Assembly: GCF_001741865.1 (NCBI RefSeq)
Contig: NZ_CP017147.1
Location: 3,897,001 to 3,961,000 of the forward strand
Length of the DNA stretch: 64,000 bases
Reading direction: 5' to 3'
Source: Bosea vaviloviae
GTDB taxonomy: Bacteria > Pseudomonadota > Alphaproteobacteria > Rhizobiales > Beijerinckiaceae
Positions 18,756-28,098 of the stretch are shown piece by piece (position 1 is the first letter of the stretch; each line of letters begins with the position of its first letter). A program made the position numbers and the translations under genes. The notes under the pieces are model-generated. The model was not told the origin of the DNA and ran no database searches. It was given only the letters and a program-made list of their open reading frames with translations.

Positions 18756-19091
18756 ATGCTCGCCATCACCCGTTTGCTCGCCGCCGCGATAGCCGTCGCG
18801 ACCGGCTCTTTCGCCGCGCTCGCCCAGGGGACGGTCACGCCGCCGCAAGCGCCCTCGGCCGTCGCACCGCAATCCAACAGCGGACTCGGTCCGGTGACGA
18901 CGCATCCCTCGCAGGTCGACAAGGGCCAGAACATGATCCTGCCATCGGCGGGGAGTTCTGGACCGTCAGCCGCGCCGACCATGATCTATGATTGCAAGGC
19001 CAAGCCGCAGGACTGCACGACGCCCGCGACGCCTGCCGACAAGGCTACGGCTCCGCAAATCTCCGCTCCGCCTGCAACGACGCCCCCGTAG
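18756..19091 (+). CDS. Small secreted protein of unknown function
   Basis: 111 residues. The ATG at 18756 follows AGAAGGA and gives a signal peptide (LLAAAIAVATGSFAALAQG) with a likely cleavage after ALA-Q. The mature part is low-complexity, rich in Pro, Ala, Thr and Ser, with one Cys pair around YDCKAKPQDC that could form a disulfide. I recognise no family. It lies just after the hairpin array, in the same direction as the monooxygenase gene but with no evident link to it. Confidence 0.65.
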   Translation: MLAITRLLAAAIAVATGSFAALAQGTVTPPQAPSAVAPQSNSGLGPVTTHPSQVDKGQNMILPSAGSSGPSAAPTMIYDCKAKPQDCTTPATPADKATAPQISAPPATTPP

Positions 19092-19260
19092 CGCAGGTTC
19101 CGCTTGCGCGGGTGCGTGGCGGCGGGAGTATTTTTCCCGGTTGATTGCGTGAATGCAAAGTCGACATTGGGCGATGGGGGCTTCCTCTGGCGGCGGGGGC
19201 CGCTATCTCAGGCGCAGACAGCGGGCCGATCCGGCCTTGCGCCCAATCATGAGGTTCCCG

Positions 19261-20208
19261 ATGAAGCTCACCGGCATTCACCACGTCACCGCTATCTCGG
19301 CCGATGCGCCGGGCAACCGTCGCTTCTATGCCGAGACGCTGGGCATGCGGCTGGTCAAGAAGACGGTGAACCAGGACGACACCTCGGCCTATCACCTGTT
19401 CTATGCCGATGGCGCCGGCTCGCCTGGATCGGACCTGACCTTTTTCGACTGGCCTGCCTCACCGGCCCGGCGTGGCACGCATTCGATCAATCGCACCTCG
19501 CTGCGCGTCGCCAATGAGGCGTCGCTGGAATGGTGGCGCGAGCGTCTGACCAAGGCCGGGGTCAAGGTTTCAGACATCCGCGCGATCAATGGCCGCCCAG
19601 CCGTCGATTTCGAGGATCCGGAGGGCCAGCGCCTGACGCTGCTCGCAGATGGCGGCGAGATTCCCTTCATCGTCTGGGAGAAGAGCCCGGTTCCCGCCGA
19701 GCATCAGATTCGCGGGCTCGGGCCCGTCACCATCTCGGTGCCGAAGCTCGAGCGCACCGAGGTCGTGCTGACCCAGCTTCTCGGCCTGGAGCGGGTCGCG
19801 TCCTATCGCGACGCTGCCCATGCCAGCGGCGAGATCCATGTCTTCAAGATCGGGGAGGGTGGTCCGGCTGCCGAGCTGCATGTTGCAGTCGAGCCCGATG
19901 CGCCGCAGGCGCGCGAAGGGGCGGGCGGCGTGCATCACCTCGCGCTGCGCACGCCGACCTTCGCCGACTACGACGCCTGGGCGGAGCGCCTCAAGGAGGC
20001 GGGCTATCCCAATAGCGGCAAGGTCGACCGCTTCTACTTCCGCTCGCTCTATCTGCGCGAGCCGAACGGCATCCTGATCGAGATCGCGACCGACGAGCCC
20101 GGCTTCTCCGCCGACGAGCCGGCCGAGACGATGGGTGAGAAGCTCGCTCTGCCGCCCTTCCTGGAGCCGAAGCGGGCGCAGATCGAGGCCGGGCTGAAGC
20201 CGCTCTGA
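19261..20208 (+). CDS. VOC family ring-cleaving dioxygenase (MhqO/LinE-like)
   Basis: 315 residues with two vicinal-oxygen-chelate modules, about 1-130 and 145-290. Metal ligands are suggested by GIHHVTAI at the N terminus, GGVHHLAL in the second module and ILIEIATDEPGFS near the C terminus. Relatives are extradiol-type enzymes acting on hydroquinones. Start at 19261 is preferred because GAGG precedes it by 6 bp; another in-frame ATG is four codons upstream. A strong terminator follows. It may share a role in aromatic metabolism with the upstream cluster, but the CoA pathway does not require a ring-cleaving dioxygenase. Confidence 0.87.
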   Translation: MKLTGIHHVTAISADAPGNRRFYAETLGMRLVKKTVNQDDTSAYHLFYADGAGSPGSDLTFFDWPASPARRGTHSINRTSLRVANEASLEWWRERLTKAGVKVSDIRAINGRPAVDFEDPEGQRLTLLADGGEIPFIVWEKSPVPAEHQIRGLGPVTISVPKLERTEVVLTQLLGLERVASYRDAAHASGEIHVFKIGEGGPAAELHVAVEPDAPQAREGAGGVHHLALRTPTFADYDAWAERLKEAGYPNSGKVDRFYFRSLYLREPNGILIEIATDEPGFSADEPAETMGEKLALPPFLEPKRAQIEAGLKPL

Positions 20209-20244
20209 ACGGCGGGGCGAGATTTAACACGCCGACCTATCAGG

Positions 20245-20278
20245 CGCGGCGGACCGGATCGGTCCGCCGCGTTTTTTT
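20245..20278 (+). terminator. Rho-independent terminator after the VOC dioxygenase
   Basis: Perfect 12-bp arms CGCGGCGGACCG (20245-20256) and CGGTCCGCCGCG (20260-20271), loop GAT, then seven T. One of the clearest intrinsic terminators in the window. Confidence 0.92.
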
Positions 20279-20485
20279 GTCGCAAATTGCCGCGTTGGAT
20301 TCACCGGCAATTAACCACGCAGGACTTTAACTGAACTCAGTTGAGTTGCTGGCTTCCCTGCATGGACGATCAGCGCCTTTCTCGGCTCGTGCTCTTGTTC
20401 GAGCGCGGCGGAGAGCCGGCCGCGTTGGGTTTCGTTCACTGGGGCAAGCGGCGTGTTGCGTTGTTGAGTTGAGAGCGCCGCCCCC

Positions 20486-21625
20486 ATGTCGGACCAAGGC
20501 TACAGGCCGCGTGCAGTCAGGTTGCGCTCTCGCGCCCGGCTGCGCCGCAAAGTGTTGCTCCAGCTTGCCTTCGTCGCGGCCACCACCGCACTGGGTTTCC
20601 TGGTGATGGATGGGTCGCAGGATAGGCCAGCGACCCATGATACGAGGCCCGTGCAGACAGCGGCTGCATCGCTGCAAAAGACTGAGGCAGCAAGAGTTTA
20701 CAGCAATCTCCTGAACTCCGAATTCAAGCTCGGCCCTGCACCCACCACTTTGGGGCGCAGCGCGCCGCTGGATGCGGGTTTCCAGGTTAACACGCCGCTG
20801 CAGACGGCTTCGCTCGCGCCGGCCGTCCTGTCGCAACCCATTGTTTCGGCTTCGGCTGCGATCGTCCCGCGTGACGTGGACACGACCGGAAGCATCGCGC
20901 CTACGGCCTCTCCTTCGACCGGGTCGGTGTCGGACATTCTCAAGACCCCTTCAGCGCTCAGGCTCGCGCCCGGCGCGCCGCTGCCGATCGCACGGCCGTC
21001 TGAGCTCAAGCTTCCCGAGACCCGCGAGCCGCCGGCCATCGTGCTGCGCCAGCCGGCGCGCCGGCCCAAGGTCGCGGCCGCGCCTGCGCAAGCACCGGAC
21101 AACCGTTCGTTCTTCGAAAAATTCTTTGGCGTCCCGCCTCAGCCAGCCGGGCCCGCTCTTGCCTACGCAGCGCCCGAAGATGATGTCGTCGACCGTTCAC
21201 GCGGACGCCGGCTCAGCCCCGGCACGGCGCCGTCGTTCGGTTCGGCGCAGGCGACGGCGATCTACGACATCAGCGCGCGCACGGTCTACATGCCCAATGG
21301 CGATCGCCTGGAGGCGCATTCAGGTCTCGGCGACAAGATGGACGACCCTCGTTTCGTCCATGTCCGGATGCACGGCGCCACGCCGCCGCATACCTATGAT
21401 CTGACCGAGCGCGAGGCGCTGTTCCATGGCGTGCGGGCGCTGCGTCTCAACCCCGTCGGCGGCAGCGGCGCGATCCATGGCCGCGCCGGCCTCCTGACCC
21501 ACACCTATCTGCTCGGCCCCAACGGCGATTCGAATGGCTGCGTGTCGTTCAAGGACTACGACAAGTTCCTGCAGGCCTATCTGCGCGGCGAGGTGAAGCG
21601 CCTGGTCGTCGTGGCGAGCCGGTAG
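20486..21625 (+). CDS. DUF2778 (Tlde1-like) domain protein with N-terminal membrane anchor
   Basis: 379 residues. A basic N terminus and one hydrophobic segment (VLLQLAFVAATTALGFLV, about 23-40) suggest a signal anchor. Then comes a long Pro/Ala/Ser-rich linker to about residue 240 and a C-terminal domain of about 130 residues. That domain contains GAIHGRAG, then HTYLLGPNGDSNGCVSFKDY, the His and Ser-Asn-Gly-Cys pattern of DUF2778. Tlde1, a type VI L,D-transpeptidase-like effector, has this domain. Here the anchor and linker, and the absence of T6SS or immunity genes, suggest a periplasmic cell-wall role instead (inference). Both flanks are intergenic. Confidence 0.8.
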   Translation: MSDQGYRPRAVRLRSRARLRRKVLLQLAFVAATTALGFLVMDGSQDRPATHDTRPVQTAAASLQKTEAARVYSNLLNSEFKLGPAPTTLGRSAPLDAGFQVNTPLQTASLAPAVLSQPIVSASAAIVPRDVDTTGSIAPTASPSTGSVSDILKTPSALRLAPGAPLPIARPSELKLPETREPPAIVLRQPARRPKVAAAPAQAPDNRSFFEKFFGVPPQPAGPALAYAAPEDDVVDRSRGRRLSPGTAPSFGSAQATAIYDISARTVYMPNGDRLEAHSGLGDKMDDPRFVHVRMHGATPPHTYDLTEREALFHGVRALRLNPVGGSGAIHGRAGLLTHTYLLGPNGDSNGCVSFKDYDKFLQAYLRGEVKRLVVVASR

Positions 21626-21699
21626 CTGACGTTCTGCGAGGAAGCCAGGCCGTCAGCTTCGCCCTCGGGTCCGACCTTTGGTCGGCCCAAGGATAAACT

Positions 21700-21829
21700 C
21701 CGCGAAGTGCCCGGAACCCAGAACCGATGCCCTCACAGCTGAAGCGCTGTCGTTCCAGCATCTTTCTGGTCACTATCATCGGTTCCGGGCTCAGGCCTGC
21801 GGCCTGCCCCGGAATGACGGTGTGGTCCG
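21700..21829. repeat. Palindromic intergenic sequence downstream of topA
   Basis: The sequence near 21710-21728 (CCCGGAACCCAGAACCGATG) is largely complementary to CATCGGTTCCGGGC near 21776-21790, apart from a short insertion, and a small GC-rich hairpin (GGCCTGCGGCCTGCC) follows. Probably a degenerate dispersed palindrome that could end both converging transcripts. Confidence 0.45.
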
Positions 21830-24511
21830 TCAGGCCTTGGCGGCCGCCTTCGGTTTCGCCGCTGCCTTGGCTGGCGCCTTTGCCTTTGCAGCGGCCTTGG
21901 GCTTGGCCGAGGATTTCGCGGCAGCCTTGGCCGGAGTCTTCGCCTTCGCCGCAGCCTTTGGCTTCCCGCCACCCTTGACGCCGCTGGCCTCAGCCTTGGT
22001 GTTGACGAGTTCGACCGCCTGTTCGAGCGTGATCGCCTCCTGCGTCATCGCCTTGGGCAGGGTCGCATTGACCTTGCCCCAGTTGACGTAAGGGCCGTAT
22101 TTGCCGGCGCGGACGACGAGCTTGCCGCCGCCCGGGTGCTCACCGAGATCGCGCCCCGGCACGGCTGCGCCACGCCCGAAACGGCTGCCGCCGCCGCCAC
22201 TCTCCTTGGCGACGATCAGGTCAATGGCGCGGTTGCCGCCGAGTTCGAGGATATCGTCGTCCTTGTCGATATTGGCGTAGGTCTTGCCGTGCTGGACGTA
22301 AGGCCCGTAGCGGCCGATTCCGACGAGGATCGGCTCGCCGCTCTCGGGATGCTTCGCGACCTCCCTTGGCAGCGCCAGCAACGCCAGCGCCTTCTCCAGC
22401 GTCACGCTGGCCGCGCTCATGCCCTTGGGCAGGCTGGAGCGCTTGGGCTTCTCACCCTCGCCAAGCTGGATATAGGGCCCGAAGCGGCCATCACGCAGCG
22501 TGACGTCGACCTCCGTGACCGGATCCTTGCCGAGGATGCGCACGCCCGGCGCACCTTGACCGCCCTCAGTGGTGGCTTCGCCATCAGCCGCGGAGACGGT
22601 CAGCGGCCGGGTGTAGCGGCACTCCGGATAGTTCGAACAGCCGACGAAGGCGCCGAACTTGCCGAGCTTGAGCGAGAGCGTACCGGTGCCGCAGACCTGG
22701 CAGGAGCGCGGATCGCCGCCATCCTCGCGCGCCGGGAAGACATGGGCGCCGAGCACGCCGTTCAGCGCCTCCAGCACCTCGGTGACGCGCAGATCCTTGG
22801 TCTCGCCGATCGATTTGGTGAACTCTTCCCAGAATTCGCGCAGCAGCACCTTCCAGTCGATCTCGGCGTTGGAGACCCGGTCGAGTTGCTCCTCGAGATT
22901 CGCCGTGAAATCGAACTCGACATAGCGCTTGAAGAAGCTCTCCAGGAACGCCGTCACCAGCATGCCCTTGTCCTCGGGGACGAGGCGTTTCTTGTCGATG
23001 CGGACATATTCGCGGTCGCGCAGGGTCGACAGCGTCGCGGCATAGGTCGAGGGGCGGCCGATGCCGAGCTCTTCCATGCGCTTGACGAGGCTGGCTTCCG
23101 AATAGCGCGGCGGCGGCTCGGTGAAGTGCTGGTCGGCCGCGATGGCGCGCTTCTCGAGCGGCTCGCCATTCTTCATCGCCGGCAGCTTCTTGGAGTCCTC
23201 GTCCTCCTCGTCGTCGCGGCTCTCCTGATAGAGCGTCAGGAAGCCGTCGAAGAGTACGACCTGGCCGGTGGCGCGCAGCTCCAGATTGCGCGCGCCGACC
23301 TTGGCCGCAATGTCGACCGTGGTGCGTTCGAGCGAGGCCGATTCCATCTGGCTGGCGATGGTACGCTTCCAGATCAGTTCGTAGAGCCGCGCCTGCTCGG
23401 GTTCGAGATGGCGCGCCACCATGGCCGGCAGACGGCCGAGATCAGTCGGCCGGATCGCCTCATGGGCCTCCTGCGCGTTCTTGGCCTTGACCGTGTATTT
23501 GCGCGGCACGCCGGGAACATAGGCGTCGCCGAACTCCTTGCCGATGACGCGCCGGGCGGCGGTGATGGCCGAGCCGTCCATGTCGACGCCGTCGGTTCGC
23601 ATATAGGTGATGAGACCCACGGTCTCGCCGCCGATGTCGACGCCCTCATAGAGCCGCTGCGCCAGTTGCATCGTTCGCGCCGGGGCGAGGCCCAGCTTGC
23701 GCGAGGCCTCCTGCTGCAAGGTCGAGGTCTGGAAGGGCGGATAGGGGTGGCGCTTGACCGGCTTGGCCTCGACATTCGCCACGCTGAAGGCGGCGGTCTC
23801 CAGCGCCGCCTTGAAGGCGCGCGCCTCGTCGCCCGTGCCGATGTCGAGCCGGGTGATCTTCTTGCCGTCGGCACCGACGAGCCGCGCGTCGAAGACGCCG
23901 CCTGCGCTGGTGGCGAGTGTGGCCACCAGCGACCAGTATTCGCGTGCCCGGAAGGCCTCGATCTCGCGCTCGCGGTCGCAGACGATGCGCAGCGCGACCG
24001 ACTGGACACGGCCGGCCGAGCGCGCGCCGGGCAATTTGCGCCAAAGCACGGGGGACAGGGTGAATCCGACGAGATAGTCGAGCGCTCGGCGCGCCAGATA
24101 GGCGTCGACCAGCGCCTGGTCGACCTGGCGCGGATTGGCGAGCGCCTTTTCCACGGCGTCCTTGGTCACGGCGTTGAAGGTGACGCGCTCGACGGGAATG
24201 CCCTTGAGCGCCCGCTTGGCGTTCAGCGCTTCCAGCACGTGCCAGGAGATGGCCTCGCCCTCGCGGTCCGGGTCGGTTGCGAGGATCAGCTTGTCGGCGC
24301 CCTTCAGCGCCTTGACGATCTCGGCGACCTGCTTGGCGCCGCGCCCCTCGATTTCCCACTTCATCGCGAAGTCCTGCTCGGGCTCGACGGAGCCGTCCTT
24401 GGCGGGCAGGTCGCGGATATGCCCGAACGAGGCGATGACCTCGTAATCCGAGCCGAGATACTTGTTGATCGTCTTGGCCTTGGCCGGCGACTCGACGACG
24501 AGGAGCTTCAT
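21830..24511 (-). CDS. topA: DNA topoisomerase I
   Basis: Type IA topoisomerase that relaxes negative supercoils; 893 residues from the ATG at 24511 (KLLVVESPAKAKTINKYLG). The Toprim acidic motif is ATDPDREGEAISWH and the nucleophile is Tyr303 in GLITYMRTDG. One C4 zinc finger is visible (SCQVCGTGTL then CSNYPECRY, about 600-635), followed by topoisomerase C-terminal repeats ending GRYGPYVQHG and AGKYGPYVNWG. The final ~50 residues are a Lys/Ala/Pro-rich tail like histone H1, common in alphaproteobacterial TopA and probably DNA-binding. Here topA is separated from dprA and inverted relative to the dprA-topA order common in relatives. Confidence 0.97.
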   Translation of the reverse strand: MKLLVVESPAKAKTINKYLGSDYEVIASFGHIRDLPAKDGSVEPEQDFAMKWEIEGRGAKQVAEIVKALKGADKLILATDPDREGEAISWHVLEALNAKRALKGIPVERVTFNAVTKDAVEKALANPRQVDQALVDAYLARRALDYLVGFTLSPVLWRKLPGARSAGRVQSVALRIVCDREREIEAFRAREYWSLVATLATSAGGVFDARLVGADGKKITRLDIGTGDEARAFKAALETAAFSVANVEAKPVKRHPYPPFQTSTLQQEASRKLGLAPARTMQLAQRLYEGVDIGGETVGLITYMRTDGVDMDGSAITAARRVIGKEFGDAYVPGVPRKYTVKAKNAQEAHEAIRPTDLGRLPAMVARHLEPEQARLYELIWKRTIASQMESASLERTTVDIAAKVGARNLELRATGQVVLFDGFLTLYQESRDDEEDEDSKKLPAMKNGEPLEKRAIAADQHFTEPPPRYSEASLVKRMEELGIGRPSTYAATLSTLRDREYVRIDKKRLVPEDKGMLVTAFLESFFKRYVEFDFTANLEEQLDRVSNAEIDWKVLLREFWEEFTKSIGETKDLRVTEVLEALNGVLGAHVFPAREDGGDPRSCQVCGTGTLSLKLGKFGAFVGCSNYPECRYTRPLTVSAADGEATTEGGQGAPGVRILGKDPVTEVDVTLRDGRFGPYIQLGEGEKPKRSSLPKGMSAASVTLEKALALLALPREVAKHPESGEPILVGIGRYGPYVQHGKTYANIDKDDDILELGGNRAIDLIVAKESGGGGSRFGRGAAVPGRDLGEHPGGGKLVVRAGKYGPYVNWGKVNATLPKAMTQEAITLEQAVELVNTKAEASGVKGGGKPKAAAKAKTPAKAAAKSSAKPKAAAKAKAPAKAAAKPKAAAKA

Positions 24512-24740
24512 GGTGCGTTTCAGTCTCAATGGGCGAAGGACGGGGCCGGGCAAAGCACAGGGAAAGCACGTTATGTGCCTGCCTGGCGAAGCTTGGCGCA
24601 GGGCGCGTTGATAGCGGTTCGGAAGGGCGCGCGAAAGTGGTTCACGCCGTTCTCTCTGTCAAACGCCGATTATGCTTTGCCCGGACGGGTGGAGGCCTTA
24701 CCCGGGCGCTGACGTTCGACGATGATGAGCGGAGGATATC

Positions 24741-25562
24741 GTGTCTGTACACAGCTTGATCAAGCGCCGGACCGCGCAGGACATCCAGATACGCAAATCC
24801 GGCGAGCCGATCGTCTCCCTGACCGCCTATACCGCTGCGATGGCGGGCATCGTCGACGAGGTCGCCGATTTCATCCTGGTCGGCGATTCGTTGGGCATGG
24901 TGGTCTACGGGCTCGACAGCACCGTTCCGGTGACGCTGGAGATGATGATCCTGCATGGCCAGGCCGTGATGCGCGCGACGCGCCACGCCCTCATCGTGGT
25001 CGACATGCCCTTCGGCAGCTATGAGGAAAGCCGCGAGCAGGCCCTGCGCAACGCCGCCCGCATCCTCAAGGAGACCGGTTGCGGTGCGGTCAAACTCGAA
25101 GGCGGCGCGCGCATGGCGCAGACGATCCGCTTCCTGGTCGAGCGCGGTGTACCCGTGATGGGCCATATCGGGCTGACGCCGCAGGCCGTCAACACGCTCG
25201 GCGGCTTCAAGGCACAGGGCCGCAGCAAGGCGCAGTGGCCGGCCATTCTCGCAGATGCCGAGGCGGTCGCGCAGGCGGGCGCCTTCGCGATGGTGGTCGA
25301 GGCTGTCGCCGAACCGCTGGCCGCGCAGATCACTGAGGGGGTCGGCATCCCGACCATCGGCATCGGCGCGTCCGCGGCTTGCGACGGCCAGATCCTCGTC
25401 CTCGACGACATGCTCGGCCTGACCGGGCGCGTGCCGAAATTCGTGAAAACCTATGGCAATCTCGCCGCTGAGGTGAGGCAGGCGGTCACCGGCTATGCCG
25501 ACGACGTCCGGGCCCGCCGATTCCCTGGGGCCGATCACGTCTACAGCGTGAAGGCGGAATGA
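24741..25562 (+). CDS. panB: 3-Methyl-2-oxobutanoate hydroxymethyltransferase
   Basis: First step of pantothenate synthesis: transfers a hydroxymethyl group from methylene-tetrahydrofolate to ketoisovalerate. 273 residues. GTG start at 24741 with GGAGG 6 bp upstream. Motifs [16 protein letters not shown] and [12 protein letters not shown] carry the metal-binding Asp residues, AVKLEGG and MGHIGLTPQ the substrate site, and IGIGAS the C-terminal loop. Monocistronic here; no panC nearby. Followed by a RIME-like repeat. Confidence 0.97.
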   Translation: MSVHSLIKRRTAQDIQIRKSGEPIVSLTAYTAAMAGIVDEVADFILVGDSLGMVVYGLDSTVPVTLEMMILHGQAVMRATRHALIVVDMPFGSYEESREQALRNAARILKETGCGAVKLEGGARMAQTIRFLVERGVPVMGHIGLTPQAVNTLGGFKAQGRSKAQWPAILADAEAVAQAGAFAMVVEAVAEPLAAQITEGVGIPTIGIGASAACDGQILVLDDMLGLTGRVPKFVKTYGNLAAEVRQAVTGYADDVRARRFPGADHVYSVKAE

Positions 25563-25568
25563 GGCTCC

Positions 25569-25671
25569 AGAGCATTTTCGAGCGAAGTGGACACCGGTTC
25601 GCGTGAAGACAATGCGATAAGGCAAGGCGGTAGAGCATTTCCGCGCTTCGGAGAAACGCGGAAATGCTCTA
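25569..25671. repeat. RIME-like palindromic intergenic element 1
   Basis: Begins AGAGCATTTTCGAGCGAAGT and ends in a perfect hairpin TAGAGCATTTCCGCG (25631-25645) / CGCGGAAATGCTCTA (25657-25671). The terminal TAG (25671-25669 on the minus strand) is the stop codon of the adjoining gene. Related elements occur at 34932, 55318 and elsewhere in the window. Confidence 0.85.
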
Positions 25672-26793
25672 GTTGCAGCCCTCGGGAAGCTCCGTCGCCC
25701 GCAGGCTTTCGGGGCCGCTTTTGGAGGAGTTGCCCATTGGATGCTTGACGTTCCAGCGGCCGGAGCCGTCGAGCTTCAATGTGCCTTTGCCGTCTTGCAA
25801 TTCCAGCGCATAGCTGCCGCTGCCATAGAACTGGGCCCCGACCACCCGTCCGTTATAGGCGTAGGTTCCCGTCTTCTCGCCGTTCGGCGTGAATTGGAAA
25901 TTGGCATTCGGCGAGGTTTTGACTGTGAATGCCTCTGCCGAATCGCAGACCTTGTCGGAGAATTTCAGGTCGTCGACCTGACCGGCGACGCTGAAGGCCA
26001 GGGCGCAGCGAACCTCGATTCCGAGTAGGCTCTCAGGCGTCGGGCCCGGGCTGCCGGAGGTGATCTTGGTTTTCTTCTGCTTCAGCACGCGCCGGATCTC
26101 GCCGGCCAGCACGTCGACCTGGGCTCGATAGGCCTTCACCTCGTCCTCGGCCTGTTCATAGGCATGGCGCTCGTTGAATGCGTAGAAGCCCAGTCGCTGG
26201 CATGTATCGCGATGTGCGGCCTCATGGACCTGAAGCGCCTTCGCAATCCCGTCGCAGACGCTTCCTTGTGTCGTGGCCTGCTTCATCGCGGCTTCGTTCT
26301 CGGGCGCACACAGATCCTTGCCGGCCTTGCGGTGTTTTTCCTCGATCTCGCGGCGCAGCGGAAGGTCGGGCTGAGTGTAGTCGTTCACCCATTTTGTTGC
26401 TTCCGGAATGCCTTCCTTCTCCCGGTTGTTGGCAGCGTTGTCGCGCAGCTGTGCTCCGCGCGGTACGAATTTGATCTCCTGCGGGGCCCCCGGCGTCGGC
26501 GGGGGGAGGCCATCCCGTGCGCTGCCCGGCGCTGGTTTCTCGCCCTTTCTGGGCGGAGCTTCGAAGGCCTCGTAATCCCGCCGTGCAGCGTTGACGGCGA
26601 AATCCTTCGGCGGGGCGCCGTATTTCTCGCGCAGATCGTGGGCCTTGGCGGCGTGCTTGTCGCGCAGGATCAGGGCAAGCTTCAATTCATTCTGCAAGGA
26701 TTTCAGCCCTTCGCAGGTGCAGGCGGCGGCCTTTGCCTCGCTACCTGCCGTCACAAGGATCGCGCTCAGCAGCGCAAGCGCCGGCCGTTTCAT
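25669..26793 (-). CDS. Secreted protein with HExxH motif, possible zinc metallopeptidase
   Basis: 374 residues with a clear signal peptide (MKRPALALLSAILVTAGSEA, cleavage near KAAA-C). Central charged region, then ALQVHEAAHRDTC with H190-E191 and H194, followed about 22-24 residues later by acidic residues in YEQAEDEVKAYRAQ. This layout is compatible with a zincin active site (HExxH plus a downstream Glu). The C-terminal ~130 residues look like a beta-rich domain. Paired cysteines suggest disulfides. No family recognised with confidence; a protease role is inferred from the motif only. Its TAG stop is supplied by the RIME-like element. Confidence 0.7.
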   Translation of the reverse strand: MKRPALALLSAILVTAGSEAKAAACTCEGLKSLQNELKLALILRDKHAAKAHDLREKYGAPPKDFAVNAARRDYEAFEAPPRKGEKPAPGSARDGLPPPTPGAPQEIKFVPRGAQLRDNAANNREKEGIPEATKWVNDYTQPDLPLRREIEEKHRKAGKDLCAPENEAAMKQATTQGSVCDGIAKALQVHEAAHRDTCQRLGFYAFNERHAYEQAEDEVKAYRAQVDVLAGEIRRVLKQKKTKITSGSPGPTPESLLGIEVRCALAFSVAGQVDDLKFSDKVCDSAEAFTVKTSPNANFQFTPNGEKTGTYAYNGRVVGAQFYGSGSYALELQDGKGTLKLDGSGRWNVKHPMGNSSKSGPESLRATELPEGCN

Positions 26794-26905
26794 GAAAACT
26801 CCCCTGTCTCAACGCTGGGCCCATCTGACATGACCTAACGGTAGACGACAATATGCAGCACCGCCTTGCGCGCGCCACGACTCGCGCCTAAACACCCGTC
26901 TTCAA

Positions 26906-27850
26906 ATGACATCGCCAGCACCGCTCTACCCGCACCGCCACCTCCTCGGCATCGAGGGGTTGTCCCATCTGGACATCGAGGCGCTGTTGGACAGGGCCGA
27001 CACCTATGTCGCGCTCTCCCGGCAGGTCGAAAAGAAGACGGCGACCCTGCGCGGCCGCACCCAGATCAACCTGTTCTTCGAGCCCTCGACCCGGACGCAG
27101 GCCTCCTTCGAGCTCGCCGGCAAGCGGCTCGGCGCCGACGTCATGAACATGTCGGTCGCCTCCTCTTCGGTGAAGAAGGGCGAGACGCTGATCGACACCG
27201 CAGCGACCTTGAACGCGATGCGGCCCGATATCCTGGTGGTGCGTCATCATGCGGCCGGTGCGGTCAATCTCTTGGCCCGCAAGGTCGATTGCTCCGTGGT
27301 CAATGCCGGCGACGGCGCCCATGAGCACCCGACGCAGGCGCTTCTCGACGCGCTCACCATCCGCCGCAACAAGGGCCGCATCGCCGGGCTGACGGTGGCG
27401 ATCTGCGGCGACATCCTGCATTCGCGCGTCGCCCGCTCCAACATCATCCTGTTGAACGCGCTTGGCGCGAAAGTCCGTTTGATCGCACCTTCGACCCTGC
27501 TACCGGCCGGCATCGAGCGCATGGGCGTTACGGCCTTCACCGACATGAAGAAGGGGTTGGAAGGCGCTGACATCGTGATGATGCTGCGCCTGCAGCTCGA
27601 ACGCATGCATGGCGCGTTCGTGCCGTCTCCAAAGGAGTATTTCCGCTATTTCGGCCTCGATCGCGACAAGCTCGATGCGGCTCAGCCGGACGCGCTCGTG
27701 ATGCATCCAGGCCCGATGAACCGCGGTGTCGAGATCTCCTCCGAGGTCGCCGACGGCGCACAGTCATTGATCCGCGAACAGGTCGAGATGGGCGTCGCCG
27801 TCCGCATGGCCGTACTCGATGCGCTCGCCCAGCACCTGCCGAATGGCTGA
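26906..27850 (+). CDS. pyrB: Aspartate carbamoyltransferase catalytic subunit
   Basis: Second step of pyrimidine synthesis: aspartate plus carbamoyl phosphate to carbamoyl aspartate. 314 residues. [13 protein letters not shown] binds carbamoyl phosphate, [15 protein letters not shown] gives the HPTQ motif, MLRLQLERM and [10 protein letters not shown] the aspartate site. No pyrI is nearby. The downstream dihydroorotase-like protein without metal ligands suggests an ATCase:pseudo-DHOase complex as in Pseudomonas. Head of the pyrB - membrane protein - pyrC' group. Confidence 0.97.
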   Translation: MTSPAPLYPHRHLLGIEGLSHLDIEALLDRADTYVALSRQVEKKTATLRGRTQINLFFEPSTRTQASFELAGKRLGADVMNMSVASSSVKKGETLIDTAATLNAMRPDILVVRHHAAGAVNLLARKVDCSVVNAGDGAHEHPTQALLDALTIRRNKGRIAGLTVAICGDILHSRVARSNIILLNALGAKVRLIAPSTLLPAGIERMGVTAFTDMKKGLEGADIVMMLRLQLERMHGAFVPSPKEYFRYFGLDRDKLDAAQPDALVMHPGPMNRGVEISSEVADGAQSLIREQVEMGVAVRMAVLDALAQHLPNG

Positions 27851-27855
27851 GCGCA

Positions 27856-28098
27856 GTGGACTTCGCCCTTGCCCTGCTGCTGAAGCTGATGCGCCGGGTC
27901 CGATACGTCTTCGTGGCGCTCTATCTCGTCGTCTCGGCCGGGTTCCTCTACGCCGAGCCGCGCTCGGGCTGGACCTGGTTCATCGTCGTGGCGGGCGCCG
28001 TTTTATGTCTGGCGTTCTGGGGTCTGGTGGGCTTCTGGACTTATGCCTTCGCGCGCAGGCAGAGCCGTGACGGCAGGAATGGAACCGACCATGGCTGA
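27856..28098 (+). CDS. Small two-helix membrane protein between pyrB and pyrC'
   Basis: 80 residues from a GTG at 27856, 5 bp after the pyrB stop, ending 8 bp inside pyrC'. Two hydrophobic segments (YVFVALYLVVSAGFLYA and WFIVVAGAVLCLAFWGLVGF) are joined by a short polar loop, and the tail is basic. Tight spacing on both sides supports translation. I do not recognise a family. A weak ribosome-binding site leaves the start open. Confidence 0.6.
   Translation: MDFALALLLKLMRRVRYVFVALYLVVSAGFLYAEPRSGWTWFIVVAGAVLCLAFWGLVGFWTYAFARRQSRDGRNGTDHG

Noticed and set aside
22136..24712. 858-codon open frame antisense to topA
   Set aside because: Shadow of topA in high-GC DNA; no motif, no ribosome-binding site.
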